A stretch of DNA of 64,000 nucleotides from Lysobacteraceae bacterium (GTDB lineage: Bacteria > Pseudomonadota > Gammaproteobacteria > Xanthomonadales > Xanthomonadaceae): positions 806,001 to 870,000 of the forward strand of contig BPKJ01000001.1 in the NCBI GenBank assembly GCA_026005075.1. Reading direction: 5' to 3'. Positions 9,187-19,165 of the stretch are shown piece by piece (the first letter of the stretch is position 1; each line of letters starts with the position of its first letter). The translations under genes and the position numbers were made by a program. The notes under the pieces were generated by a model that had not been told where the DNA came from, searched no databases, and saw only the letters and a program-made list of their open reading frames with translations.

Positions 9187-10317
9187 ATGAGCGATCCGCG
9201 CTGGCGCCTGTCCGGTTTCTACTTCTGGTACTACGCGGCGGTGGGCGCGCTCTCGCCCTACTTCGGGCGTTGGGTGGTCGAATCCGGCCACGGCGCGCTT
9301 GCCGCAAGCCAGGTGATGAGCCTGTGGTACGCGACCCGGGTACTGGCGCCATGGCTGTGGTCCTGGGCCTGCGCGCGCGCAGCGCGGCCGCTCGCCTGGC
9401 TGCGCTTCGGGGCCTGGGCCTGCGCCGGCAGCTTCTGCGGCTTCCTGGTCTTCGACACGCTGCCCGGCATCCTGCTGACGATGGCCGTGTTCAGCTTCTT
9501 CGCCAACGCCATCCTGCCGCAGTTCGAGGCGCTGGCGCTGGACCGGCTGGAGCATCGGCGCGAGCGCTATGCCCGGGTCCGGGTCTGGGGTTCGGTCGGC
9601 TTCGTGCTCGTCGCCGCCGGCTACGGCCCCTTGCTGGACCACTGGGGCGGTGCGTGGCTCCCCGCACTGATGCTGCCCTTGCTCGTGCTGCTCGGACTGA
9701 GCAGCCAGATCGTGGGCGAGGGCAGGGCGGCGCCACCGCTGCCATCGGCGCCGCTGGGCCTGCGCGAAGTGCTGGTGCGCGCGCCGGCACGGCGGTTTCT
9801 CTGCGTCGCCTTCCTGATGCAGGCCGGATTCGGGCCGTTCTACGTGTTCTACACGCTGCACCTCGCCCGCCACGGTCATGACGGGCAGACCATCGGTCTG
9901 CTCTGGGCCGCCGGCGTGGTCGCGGAGATCGTGATGTTCCTCGGCATGAGCCGGGTGTTCGGGCGCTGGTCGGCGCAGGCAGTGATCGCCCTCAGTGTCG
10001 CCGCGACCGCGCTGCGCTGGGCGGTGGTCGCCCTCTGGCCGGGTCAGCTCGTGGTGATGCTCGCGGCCCAGCTGGTGCACGCCCTCAGCTTCGGGGCCTT
10101 TCACGCGGCAAGCATGCAGCGGGTCGGGCAGTTCTTTCCCGGCCAGCTCGGCCATGCGGGGCAGAGCCTGCTCTACGGCTTCAGTTCCGGGCTGGGCGGG
10201 GTGGTCGGGGCGCTGCTGGCCGGGGTGGCCTTCGAGGCCGGCGGCGGCTTCGCCGCCTTCGGACTGGCGGCCCTGCTGTGCCTGCTAGCGCTGCTGCCGG
10301 CGCGCAGCCCCGACTGA
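9187..10317 (+). CDS. MFS transporter (phenylpropionate-type/MFS_1-like)
   Basis: MSDPRWRLSGFYFWYYAAVGALSPYFGRWVVESGHGALAASQVMSLWYATRVLAPWLWSW...; 12-TM-like, resembles the HcaT/PPP-family MFS proteins. Confidence 0.85.
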   Translation: MSDPRWRLSGFYFWYYAAVGALSPYFGRWVVESGHGALAASQVMSLWYATRVLAPWLWSWACARAARPLAWLRFGAWACAGSFCGFLVFDTLPGILLTMAVFSFFANAILPQFEALALDRLEHRRERYARVRVWGSVGFVLVAAGYGPLLDHWGGAWLPALMLPLLVLLGLSSQIVGEGRAAPPLPSAPLGLREVLVRAPARRFLCVAFLMQAGFGPFYVFYTLHLARHGHDGQTIGLLWAAGVVAEIVMFLGMSRVFGRWSAQAVIALSVAATALRWAVVALWPGQLVVMLAAQLVHALSFGAFHAASMQRVGQFFPGQLGHAGQSLLYGFSSGLGGVVGALLAGVAFEAGGGFAAFGLAALLCLLALLPARSPD

Positions 10318-10346
10318 GCCCACGCCACCGCCCAGCGCGTGCCACA

Positions 10347-12270
10347 ATGACCCATGGTTCGATCGCACTGCCCTCCATGAGCCCCGCTGACACCGCTCCG
10401 CCGGCCCATGCGCCCGTGCTGCTGGCACCGATCCTCGCGCTGGCCCGCGACGATGCGGCCTTCGCGGCCCGGCTACGCAACGCGCTGGGCATCACCGATC
10501 TGGAGCTTGCCGCACGGGCCGGTCTGGAGCCGGAGCGGCGGGCGCTGCTGCTCGACACCACCTTGCAGCATCTCGGCGGCGAGGGCGCCGGAGTGCGCCT
10601 TGCCTGGGGCATGCCGTTCCAGGCCCTCGGCCAGGTCGGGCTGTTCCTGGTCGGCGCCCCCGAGCTGCGTGAGCTGCTCACCGACCTCCACCGCTACTGG
10701 CCGCTGATGCAGCTGGGTGAGCGCCGCCTGCAGATCGGGATTGGCGAGGCCACCGTACGGATCGGGTTCGCGGAGGAGCCGACCGCAGGGCTCGCCCCGG
10801 GGCAGCGCCTGGCCGAGGAACTCGCCGTGGGCGTGCTGCTGCGGCTGCTGCGCGAGGTCATCGGCCCAGGAGCGCTGCAGCCGCAGCTGCTGGCGCCTAT
10901 CGGTGGCGCCTCGTTCGGCGAGTGGCAGCGGCTGTTCGAGATCGAGCCCACGGCCTGCGACCGGCTGGGCCTGGCGCTTCCCGTCGCGGCGCTGGATCGG
11001 CCGCTGCGCGGCGCCTCGCCGGCGCTTCGCGCAGCCCTCAGGGCGCAGCTCGAGGCGCAGCTCGCGCTGCGCCACGCCGGCGACAGCCCTGCGCAACGGG
11101 TGGTGCAGGCGCTGTCCCGACACCCGGCGCCCGCGACGGTGAACCTTCGAGGACATCGCCTCGGCGCTCGGCGTCTCGCCGGTGGTGCTGGGCAATCAGC
11201 TGCGCCTCGCACAATCCGACTTCGAGGCCCTGCGCGACAGCCTGCTCCGCGAGCGGGTCCTGCACGAGCTGGTCGCCGGGGAGGCCTCGCTCGATCGCCT
11301 CGCGGCCGGTATCGGGCTTCAGGATACGGCCGAGCTGGATCGGCGATGCCGGCGATGGTTCGACGTCGAGGCGGCGAGGTTGCGCGCCGAGGCGCTGGCC
11401 TGCGGCTTCGATGCCCGCCGCGGCGGGGCATGGCAGATCGAGCAGCTGCCGCCGGCACCGCAGACCTGCCGCGCGCTGATGGCCCTGCGCTACATGGAGG
11501 AGGCCAACCTCGACAAGGTCGTCGAGGTGGTCGAGACCGATCCCGTGCTCTCGGCCCGTGTCCTCGGGCTTGCCGGCAGCGCCTACTACGGAGCGCGCAA
11601 GGTCCGTGACCTGAAGGATGCGATCGGGCGGGTGCTCGGCTTCGACGAGCTGATTCGGGTTGCCACCGTGCTCGTCGCCCGGCAGGCGCTGGCGCCGCAG
11701 GACTGTCCGGGCTTCGACCTGCTCGCGCTGTGGACGCGCTCGCTGGCCAGCGGCCACGCCCTGGCGGAACTGCTCGCCAACACGCCTGCGGGCCGCGACG
11801 GCGAGCTTTTGCGGCTCCTGGGCCTGTTCCACGAGCTGGGCCTGCAAGCCCTGGCTCACCGCGCCGGGCCACGGCTCGCGACGCTGCTGCGCGAGCTGGA
11901 TCCGAGCCTCGACGAGGCTTCGCTGCGCCAGGAGGAACTGCGCCGGCTCGGCACCACCCGCCACCTCACCGGTGCCTTGCTGCTGGCACGCTGGGGCCTG
12001 CCGGCGGAGATGGTGCGCGCGCTGCGTCAGCTCGACCAGCTGCTCGCCGACCCCACGGCGCCGGTGCCTTCCGCGGTGATGGCGCTCGCCGTCCTCAGCC
12101 GGCTGTTCCGCCTGCGCCACGCCGGGCTGGCCATCGAGCACGAGCTCCTCGCGCTGAGCGGCCTTCTGGAGCGGCTTGGCGCGGCCTGCGCACCGGACGC
12201 GCTCGCCGCGCGCCTGGATGCCATCCTCGAGGCCCGCCAGCAGCAGGCCGAGGCGCTCCTCCTCGCCTGA
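10347..12270 (+). CDS. AraC-type ligand-binding/degenerate HTH domain fused to HDOD domain; reading frame interrupted near 11147
   Basis: Part 1 (frame of ORF 10278..11609): MTHGSIALPSMSPAD...LRELLTDLHRYWPLMQLGERRLQIGIGEATVRIGF. After a frame change, FEDIASALGVSPVVLGNQLRLAQSDFEALRDSLLRERVLHEL...LDRRCRRWF, then HDOD PQTCRALMALRYMEEANLDKVVEVVETDPVLSARVLGLAGSAYYG (ORF 11182..12270). Confidence 0.75.
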
Positions 12271-12336
12271 GCCGGAGGGCGTTGCGTGCGGGGTCGTGAC
12301 CGCTAGACTTGGCCTTTCAGCCTAGCGGAACCGCCC

Positions 12337-13395
12337 ATGACCATCGAAGCCTCCGAACTTGCGCATCTCTACCCCCTCGACAGCCTGCGCGAGGAGACCC
12401 GGGCCCAGCTTGCCGCCGAGGCGGCGGTGAGCGAATACGTGCAGGGCGAGGTGCTGTTCCGCACCGGCGATGTCGACGAGGACACCTTCTACCTGCTCGA
12501 CGGCGAGGTCGAGGGCCGCTATGCGGACGGCCGCGTCCGGCGCTTCGACGCCCACTCGCTGCAGGGTCGCTACCCGCTGGGGGACGCGCAGCCGCGCCGC
12601 TTCAGCGCGGTCGTGGCCACGCCGAGCGCCCGCGTGCTGCGTCTCGAGCGCCGCTACACGGAGAAGGTGATCGCCTGGGACCAGCTCTCGCGCAGCGAGA
12701 ACTTCCGCCACTTCGATCCCAGCCCCGAGGGCAACCGCTGGGTGTTCCGGCTGCTGCAGAGTCGGGCTTTCCACAAGCTGCCGACCGGCAACATCGAGCG
12801 CATGTTCCAGAGTTTCGAGGAGATTGCGGTGCGCGCCGGCCAGGAAGTGATCCGCGAGGGCGAGGCCGGCGACTATTTCTACGTGATCAAGGAAGGCGCC
12901 GCCTCGGTTAGCAAGCGGCTGGACGGGGTCGAGACCGTGGTGGCCTACCTCGTGCGGGGCGACTGTTTCGGCGAGGACGCCCTGCTCTCCAACACGCCGC
13001 GCAACGCCACGGTGCGCATGATGCAGGACGGTCGCCTGATGCGGCTTGGCCGGCAGGCCTTCGAAACCGTGCTCAAGCCGCCGGTGGTGGACTGGCTGGC
13101 GCCGGGGCAGGCTGCCGTGCTCGCCCGGCAGGGGGCGGTCGTGGTCGATGTGCGGCTGCCGGCCGAGCATGCGCAACGTTCGATCAAGGGGTCGATCAAC
13201 ATCCCGCTGGCGGTGCTCCGCGAGGAGGCCGCCGAGCGCTACGACCGGCGGCAGAAGTTCATCGTCTACTGCAATACCGGCGAGCGCAGCGCCGCGGCCG
13301 CGTTCATCCTCACCCGGCTCGGCTACACGGACGTCTACGCGCTCCAGGGTGGACTGGCCGGCATGCTCCGGCAGCAGGAGCGGGCCGGAGGCTGA
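12337..13395 (+). CDS. Cyclic nucleotide-binding domain (probably two) plus C-terminal rhodanese domain protein
   Basis: ...VRAGQEVIREGEAGDYFYVIKEGAASVSKRLDGVETVVAYLVRGDCFGEDALLSNTPRNATVRMMQDGRLMRLGRQAF... (cNMP) and VVVDVRLPAEHAQRSIKGSINIPLAVLREEAAERYDRRQKFIVYCNTGERSAAAAFILTRLGYTDVYALQGGL (rhodanese, active-site Cys). Confidence 0.92.
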   Translation: MTIEASELAHLYPLDSLREETRAQLAAEAAVSEYVQGEVLFRTGDVDEDTFYLLDGEVEGRYADGRVRRFDAHSLQGRYPLGDAQPRRFSAVVATPSARVLRLERRYTEKVIAWDQLSRSENFRHFDPSPEGNRWVFRLLQSRAFHKLPTGNIERMFQSFEEIAVRAGQEVIREGEAGDYFYVIKEGAASVSKRLDGVETVVAYLVRGDCFGEDALLSNTPRNATVRMMQDGRLMRLGRQAFETVLKPPVVDWLAPGQAAVLARQGAVVVDVRLPAEHAQRSIKGSINIPLAVLREEAAERYDRRQKFIVYCNTGERSAAAAFILTRLGYTDVYALQGGLAGMLRQQERAGG

Positions 13396-13402
13396 GGCGG
13401 CG

Positions 13403-14110
13403 CTAAGCGCCCTTGCCGTAGAGGGTCTCGGCGCGCTGGAACAGCACCCAGCTGGTGGCGATGTACTTGTCGCCACCACGCGGACGGTTGCCACGGTGGG
13501 TGTGGGTGAACGCCGCGGGCGCGATCAGCAAGGCCCCGGTCTGGGGTCGGATCCGTCGCTGCTGGTAGAGAAACTCGGTCTCGCCTTCCTCGAAGCCCTC
13601 GTTGAGGTAGACGGTCCAGAGCAGATGGCGGTGCAGGTGCTCGCAGCCGGCATCGCGCGGATACAGCTCGCAATGCCAGTAGGGGTAACCGCCGAGGTCG
13701 GCGCGGTAGTGCTGGAGGTTGATGGCGCCGGGGCGGAGGCAGGCCTGGATCAGGCGACCGAGCTGCTCGTCGTCCATGGCCGCGATGTCGTTCTCGTCGA
13801 CCCTTCTCGAGCGGTCGCTCGCCGGATCGCGCAGCTCCAGCATCAGCGGTGCGATCAGCACGTGCGGGTAGCGGCGCACGTAGCACTTCAGGCATTGGAA
13901 CACCGCCGCGTTGAGCAGCGCTTCGGCATCCCTCCAGTCCTCGCGCCCGCTGAGGGTGAGGTCCTCGCTGCGCTTGAGTTCCGTGAGCAGGCCACCGCCG
14001 ATACGCCCCGGTGCCCGGCCCGCGTCGGCGTCGAACCTCTGGACCAACGCGGCACAGGTCGCGCGGTCCAGCGCTCCGGGATAGACCTCGATGAAATCGC
14101 GCTCGCTCAC
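13403..14110 (-). CDS. 2OG-Fe(II) oxygenase family protein
   Basis: ...[81 protein letters not shown]; prolyl-4-hydroxylase-like jelly-roll motifs. Confidence 0.8.
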   Translation of the reverse strand: MSERDFIEVYPGALDRATCAALVQRFDADAGRAPGRIGGGLLTELKRSEDLTLSGREDWRDAEALLNAAVFQCLKCYVRRYPHVLIAPLMLELRDPASDRSRRVDENDIAAMDDEQLGRLIQACLRPGAINLQHYRADLGGYPYWHCELYPRDAGCEHLHRHLLWTVYLNEGFEEGETEFLYQQRRIRPQTGALLIAPAAFTHTHRGNRPRGGDKYIATSWVLFQRAETLYGKGA

Positions 14111-15126
14111 GTCCGTGCCGCGTCGTGCTCGAGATGCATGCGGGTGACACGCTCGATCTCGTTGCGCGAGCCGAGGAACACGGGAACCCGCTGATGCAGC
14201 GCCAACGGTCTGCGTTCCAGCAGCCGCTGGCGTCCGTCGGTGGCGGCGCCGCCGGCCTGCTCGACGAGGAAGGCCATCGGATTGGCCTCGTAGAGCAGGC
14301 GGAGCTTGCCGCCCTTGTCCCGGGTCTTGGCGTCGAGCGGGTAGAAGAACACACCGCCGCGGGTCATGATGCGATGGACATCGGCCACCATCGATGCGAC
14401 CCAGCGCATGTTGAAGTCACGCCCGCGAGGGCCGGCCTTGCCCTCCAGCAGCTCCTGGATGTAGCGCTGCATGGGAGGCTCCCAGTGGCGCTGGTTCGAC
14501 ATGTTGATGGCGAACTCGGAGGTGTCCTCGGGGATGCGAAGGTCCCTGCGGGTGAGCACGAAGCTGCCGATCTCGCGGTCCAGGGTGAACTGGTGGACGC
14601 CCGATCCGGTGGTCAGCACCAGCAGGGTGCTGGGTCCGTAGACGGTGTAGCCTGCCGCGACCTGCTCGGTGCCGGGCTGGAGGAAATGCTCCGCGACCGG
14701 CTCGGTCACGCCTTCGGGACAGCGCAGTACCGAGAAAATCGTTCCCACCGAGATGTTCACATCGATGTTCGAACTGCCGTCCAGCGGGTCGAACACGAGG
14801 AGGTAGTTGCCCTTGGGATAACGATGCGGGATGAGGTGCGGCTCGTCCATCTCCTCCGAGGCCAGGGCCGCGAGGTGGCCGCCCCACTCGTTGGCCTCGA
14901 GCAGGATCTCGTTGGAGAGCACGTCCAGTTTCTTCTGGGCCTCGCCCTGCACGTTGATGGCGCCGGCGTCACCGAGCACACCGCCGAGCGCACCGCGGCC
15001 GATGGCCAGCGAGATGTGCTTGCAGGCGCGCGCCACGACCTCGATCAGCAGGCGAAGGTCGGGGGTGATCTGGCGCCTGGAACGCTGTTCCTCGATCAGG
15101 AAGCGGGTCAGGGAGATGGATGTCAT
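14107..15126 (-). CDS. fbp: Fructose-1,6-bisphosphatase class I
   Basis: [49 protein letters not shown]...[34 protein letters not shown]...[30 protein letters not shown]. Confidence 0.96.
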   Translation of the reverse strand: MTSISLTRFLIEEQRSRRQITPDLRLLIEVVARACKHISLAIGRGALGGVLGDAGAINVQGEAQKKLDVLSNEILLEANEWGGHLAALASEEMDEPHLIPHRYPKGNYLLVFDPLDGSSNIDVNISVGTIFSVLRCPEGVTEPVAEHFLQPGTEQVAAGYTVYGPSTLLVLTTGSGVHQFTLDREIGSFVLTRRDLRIPEDTSEFAINMSNQRHWEPPMQRYIQELLEGKAGPRGRDFNMRWVASMVADVHRIMTRGGVFFYPLDAKTRDKGGKLRLLYEANPMAFLVEQAGGAATDGRQRLLERRPLALHQRVPVFLGSRNEIERVTRMHLEHDAART

Positions 15127-15219
15127 GGCAGCGCCCTTCTGGAAAGGTCTTGCTCCGGACTGGGAAGCGCGATCCGGCCCGGCCTGCCCGCGGCAGGACC
15201 GGCAGGATGGCGCAAAGAC

Positions 15220-15243
15220 AACGGCCGCCCAAGGGCGGCCGTT
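15220..15243 (-). terminator. Perfect hairpin downstream of exbD (intrinsic terminator-like)
   Basis: AACGGCCGCCC-AA-GGGCGGCCGTT, 11-bp perfect stem, on minus strand followed by GTCTTTGCG; lies between the exbD stop and fbp start. Confidence 0.7.
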
Positions 15244-15265
15244 AGGGTTTCCGACGTTGCAGTGC

Positions 15266-15676
15266 TCAAAGGGTCTCGACGAATCCGATCTTCTCGAGGC
15301 CGGCGTTCTTGGCCATGCTCAGAACCTCGGTAAGCACCTGGTACTGCGCCTCGCCGGCGGTCTCGAGTTCGATCAGGGGCTGCGGATCCCGCGAGGCTTC
15401 CAGGAGCATGGAGGCCTGGACCGCGGCCTTGGGCATCGGCTGGTTGTCCCAGAACAGCCCCCCGTTCTGCTCGATGCGGATCCGGATCGGCGGGGGCGGG
15501 TCCTTGAGCTGTTCGGGCTGGTTCTTGCTGCGCTGGGGCAGATCGACCTGAATCTCGTGCGAGGCCATCGGCGCGGTGACCATGAAGATGATGAGGAGCA
15601 CGAGGAGGACGTCCACCAGCGGGGTGACGTTCATGTCCGACATGCTGCCGCTGCTCTGGCCGGTGCTGAATGCCAT
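15266..15676 (-). CDS. exbD: ExbD-family biopolymer transport protein
   Basis: [48 protein letters not shown]. Confidence 0.93.
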   Translation of the reverse strand: MAFSTGQSSGSMSDMNVTPLVDVLLVLLIIFMVTAPMASHEIQVDLPQRSKNQPEQLKDPPPPIRIRIEQNGGLFWDNQPMPKAAVQASMLLEASRDPQPLIELETAGEAQYQVLTEVLSMAKNAGLEKIGFVETL

Positions 15677-15688
15677 GGGCGGAGTCTC

Positions 15689-16099
15689 CTAGTGTTCCGG
15701 GGTGGTCACGAAGGCGATCTTGGCGATGCCCACGTCCTTGGCCGTCTTCACGACCTCGGCGATGACCTTGTACTTGGTGGTGCGGTCGGCGCGGATGTTG
15801 ACCTGGGGCTGCGGTTGCTTCTGGGCTTCCACGGCCAGTCGCGACTCGAGGATCGAGCGTAGCACCGGGTCATCGTTCCAGTAGATGTCGCCGTTCTCCT
15901 TGATCGCAAGGGTGATCGGGACGCCCTGGGGTTCGACCTTCTTCTCGATGGTGGCCTCGGGCAGCTTGACCTGCACCTTGTGGGCCATCAGCGGCGCGGT
16001 GATCATGAAGATGATCAGCAGCACCAGCATCACGTCGACGAGCGGCGTGACGTTGATCTCCGCCATCACGCCGCCGCTGTTGCCGGAACTGAATGCCAT
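15689..16099 (-). CDS. exbD: ExbD-family biopolymer transport protein (second copy)
   Basis: [49 protein letters not shown]. Confidence 0.93.
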   Translation of the reverse strand: MAFSSGNSGGVMAEINVTPLVDVMLVLLIIFMITAPLMAHKVQVKLPEATIEKKVEPQGVPITLAIKENGDIYWNDDPVLRSILESRLAVEAQKQPQPQVNIRADRTTKYKVIAEVVKTAKDVGIAKIAFVTTPEH

Positions 16100-16127
16100 G
16101 GCGTCCTGACTCCTCGCTGGGGACGGC

Positions 16128-16928
16128 TCAGCGCTTGCCTGCCGCTTCGCCGACGCGCGAGCCGGTGGCGAAGAAGTCGTGCAGGTCGTGCGCGAAGGCG
16201 TCGAAGGCCGCGTTGGTGTTGCGGTTCATCTTCGCGAAGAAGTTGTACGCGAACACCGCGGGAATGGCGGTGAACAGACCGATCGCGGTCATGATCAGCG
16301 CCTCGCCGACCGGGCCGGCCACGGCGTCGATCGAGGCCTGTCCGGTGGCGCCGATCTTGATCAGGGCGTGGTAGATGCCCCACACGGTACCGAGCAGACC
16401 GACGAAGGGCGCGGTGGCGCCGACGGTGGCCAGCCAGGTCATGCCGGTCTCGAGCTTGGCGCTCTCCCGGGTGACCGCCTGACGCAGTGCGCGATCGATG
16501 AACTCCGAGCGGTTCAGGGCCTCGACCAGACGGGAACCGTCATGCCGCTGATGGTGCGCGGCGGCCTGGGCGGCGTCCAGCGCGATCTTGGAGAACGGCT
16601 CGCTCGCCGGCTGCTCCTCCATGAAGCGGATCGCGTCCTGCGCGTTGGTGGTCTCCCAGAAGGTGCGGATCACGTTTTCCGCACGTGCGCGCAGCATCAT
16701 GTTCTTGAGGATGTTGACGACGGTGTAGAACCACGAACCCACCGACATGATGATGAGGATGATGAACACCGACCAGTTCACATAATCCATGTGATGGATC
16801 ATGTTCTGGAAGCCGAACTGGTTGAAGGCGGCGGCGTCGGAATTGCCCGCAAGGCCAGCCGGCATCCCGGTGTTCATCGGCTCCAGCGGGGTGGGGGCCG
16901 GCATGGTGGAAGCAGAATCTTGCAGCAT
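16128..16928 (-). CDS. exbB: MotA/TolQ/ExbB proton channel family protein
   Basis: ...VNWSVFIILIIMSVGSWFYTVVNILKNMMLRARAENVIRTFWETT...LETGMTWLATVGATAPFVGLLGTVWGIYHALIKIGATGQASIDAVAGPVGEALIMTAIGLFTAIPAVFAYNFF. Confidence 0.94.
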   Translation of the reverse strand: MLQDSASTMPAPTPLEPMNTGMPAGLAGNSDAAAFNQFGFQNMIHHMDYVNWSVFIILIIMSVGSWFYTVVNILKNMMLRARAENVIRTFWETTNAQDAIRFMEEQPASEPFSKIALDAAQAAAHHQRHDGSRLVEALNRSEFIDRALRQAVTRESAKLETGMTWLATVGATAPFVGLLGTVWGIYHALIKIGATGQASIDAVAGPVGEALIMTAIGLFTAIPAVFAYNFFAKMNRNTNAAFDAFAHDLHDFFATGSRVGEAAGKR

Positions 16929-16943
16929 AACGCTTACCCTTTT

Positions 16944-17612
16944 TTAGGCGTCGGAGAGTTTGAAGGAAATCGGAACCAGTACCCAGCCCTGAACCGGCTG
17001 TCCATTGCGAAGCCCCGGATTGAACACCCAGGTCTGTACGGCCTCGATCGCGGCTCGATCCAGCAGCCGCGAGCGGCTGGACTTCTCGATCTCGATCTGC
17101 ACCGGCTTGCCGTCGACGCCCACCAGCACGCGGAGGATGACCTCTCCCTCCTCGCGCCGGCGGATCGCCTGCGGTGGATAGCGCGGCGGCCGAATCTTGC
17201 GGTAGGTCTGATCCTCGGACGGACCGTAGTCGGCCGGCGGCGCTGGGGGCGCCGGTGGGGCCGGCGGCGGCGCCGGGATCGACATCGGAGTCGGATCGTC
17301 GAGCACCACCGGCGGCGGCTCCTCCTGCGGCGGCGGCGGCAGCGGCTTGGGCTTCTCGATCTGCTTGGGCGGCGGCCGCTTGGGCGGCTCCGGCGGCGGT
17401 GGTGGAGGCGGCGGCGGCGGCGGCGGCGGCTCGATGAAGGTGACCTCGACGATCTCCTCCTTCTCGTCGGCCTTCTTCTGCGCTGCCACCGGCATGAGCA
17501 GCAGCACGAACAGCCAGGCATGCAGGGCGATGGCCGCGGACAATCCGGCGATGCGCAGCCAGCTGAGGCCCTGCGCCTGCTGGTCGTCGTTCTTGGTGTT
17601 GAAGTCGGTCAT
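16944..17612 (-). CDS. tonB: TonB energy transducer
   Basis: N-terminal TM (GLSAAIALHAWLFVLLLMPVA), poly-Pro linker, C-term KIRPPRYPPQAIRRREEGEVILRVLVGVDGKPVQIEIEKSSRSRLLDRAAIEAVQTWVFNPG. Confidence 0.93.
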   Translation of the reverse strand: MTDFNTKNDDQQAQGLSWLRIAGLSAAIALHAWLFVLLLMPVAAQKKADEKEEIVEVTFIEPPPPPPPPPPPPPEPPKRPPPKQIEKPKPLPPPPQEEPPPVVLDDPTPMSIPAPPPAPPAPPAPPADYGPSEDQTYRKIRPPRYPPQAIRRREEGEVILRVLVGVDGKPVQIEIEKSSRSRLLDRAAIEAVQTWVFNPGLRNGQPVQGWVLVPISFKLSDA

Positions 17613-17719
17613 GCGTGGCCGCTAATCAAGGTTGCATCCGGGAATGGGGCCCGCGGTGCGTGCACGCGCTTCCGCGGACCACAGCTTATACCAACAGGAA
17701 AGGGGATGGCCCGGCCTGC

Positions 17720-18982
17720 TCAGCGGATGCCGATGCTGCGCAGCCAGGTCTTGGCGTTCGACTCGGTCTCCGGGTACTTGGCCGCCTCCTTGTAGGCGGC
17801 GATGGCGCCGTTGCGGTTGCCCATCTCGAGCTCCGCACCACCGATCACGATGTAGGCGTCGCCCGGACGGCGCACGCCCTTGCTGAGCGCCTGCTGCGCC
17901 GCCTGCTTGGCCTCGGCCCAGCGCTCGGCCTGATAGAGCACGCGCGCCAGGTTGAGCTGGACCTCGCCGTCGGTGGCGAAGGTGGCCGCCTTGCGGTAGG
18001 CCTCGATCGCACCGGGCATGTCGTCGGCGAAATAGTGGGCCTCGGCCAGCGTGCGGTAGACCTCCATGCTCGGCTTGAGGATGCCCTTGGCCAGGCCTTC
18101 CTCGATCACCGCGATGGCCTTGGCCTCCTGCTCGGCGAAGTGGTAGAGCTGGTAGAGCTGGCGGTAATCCCGCTCCTCGTCCAGCAGTCCACGCGCCTTG
18201 GCGTCCTCGAGCAGGGCCATGGCCTTGTCGTTCATGTCGGCGTTGATATAGATGGACGCAAGGTTGCGGACCAGGGTCTTGTCGTTCGGGTTCTTGGCCA
18301 GCAGCTGCTGGGCCAGTTCCCCGGCCTTGTCGTACTGCTCGGTCTCCGCATAGGAGGCCATCAACAACTGGATCCACGAACTCTGCGGCTCAGGGGTGGC
18401 GGCCACCGCGCGGGAGAGCGCCTCGATCGCCTCCGGGTAGCGCTCCAGCCGGTAGAGCACGTTGCCGCGCACCGCCAGCGCCTCGGGCTTCTCGCTGCGC
18501 GTTTCGGCAAAGAACCGATCCAGCCACTTCAGGGCTTCGTCGTACTCTTCCTCGGCCATGTGCAGCTGGGCGATCTGGTACATGACCTGGTAGTGGGAGT
18601 CGTTCGGCAGGCCGTTGATCTCCAGCGCCTTCTCGAAATACTCGATGGCCTTCGGGTAATCGTCCCGGTCGATGTACGAAACGGCAATGATCTGTGCCGC
18701 CAGCGACTTCTCGTACGGGGTGGCGATGTCGGCATCGAGGACGACGCGCGCGGCCTTCTCGGTGGCCTCGGGGTCGTCCTCCTGCGACAGCTCGTACATC
18801 TTCTTGACCTTGGCCTGCATCCGCCGCGACTGCTTGGGCTCGGGATCGGGACGGGTCGCCATCGGGTAGGCCGGCTCCGGCTTGGCCTCCTTCTTGTCGC
18901 GGCGCGCAGCCTCGGCCGGCGCGGCAAAGCTGGCCAGCAGCAGGATCAGCACGGCAGTCTTGAGCAGCGTTGCCAGTCTCAT
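17720..18982 (-). CDS. TPR-repeat periplasmic protein associated with TonB locus
   Basis: Signal peptide MRLATLLKTAVLILLLASFAAPAEAA; repeated TPR units (DYPKAIEYFEKALEINGLPNDSHYQVMYQIAQLHMAEEEYDEALKWLDRF). Confidence 0.85.
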   Translation of the reverse strand: MRLATLLKTAVLILLLASFAAPAEAARRDKKEAKPEPAYPMATRPDPEPKQSRRMQAKVKKMYELSQEDDPEATEKAARVVLDADIATPYEKSLAAQIIAVSYIDRDDYPKAIEYFEKALEINGLPNDSHYQVMYQIAQLHMAEEEYDEALKWLDRFFAETRSEKPEALAVRGNVLYRLERYPEAIEALSRAVAATPEPQSSWIQLLMASYAETEQYDKAGELAQQLLAKNPNDKTLVRNLASIYINADMNDKAMALLEDAKARGLLDEERDYRQLYQLYHFAEQEAKAIAVIEEGLAKGILKPSMEVYRTLAEAHYFADDMPGAIEAYRKAATFATDGEVQLNLARVLYQAERWAEAKQAAQQALSKGVRRPGDAYIVIGGAELEMGNRNGAIAAYKEAAKYPETESNAKTWLRSIGIR

Positions 18983-19081
18983 CGTTCGTCCTCGATGCAG
19001 GTCTTGGGCGCGCGGGCGGTTCGCGCGGCGGCAGAACTCGCAACACTAGCCCGGATTAGTGCAAACACTCAAGCCCCGGAA

Positions 19082-19097
19082 TGTGACTTCCGGCACA
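19082..19097. promoter_or_regulatory. CRP/Clp-like binding palindrome upstream of TPR/TonB locus
   Basis: AATGTGACTTCCGGCACATC; TGTGA-N6-GCACA versus consensus TGTGA-N6-TCACA (9/10), about 100 nt upstream of the 18982 start codon. Confidence 0.5.
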
Positions 19098-19165
19098 TCC
19101 CCGGCTCATGGTGCCTTGGCAAGCGCCGGGCGGGCGGCTTTTCCGCCTTCAGGTTAGGCCATCGT

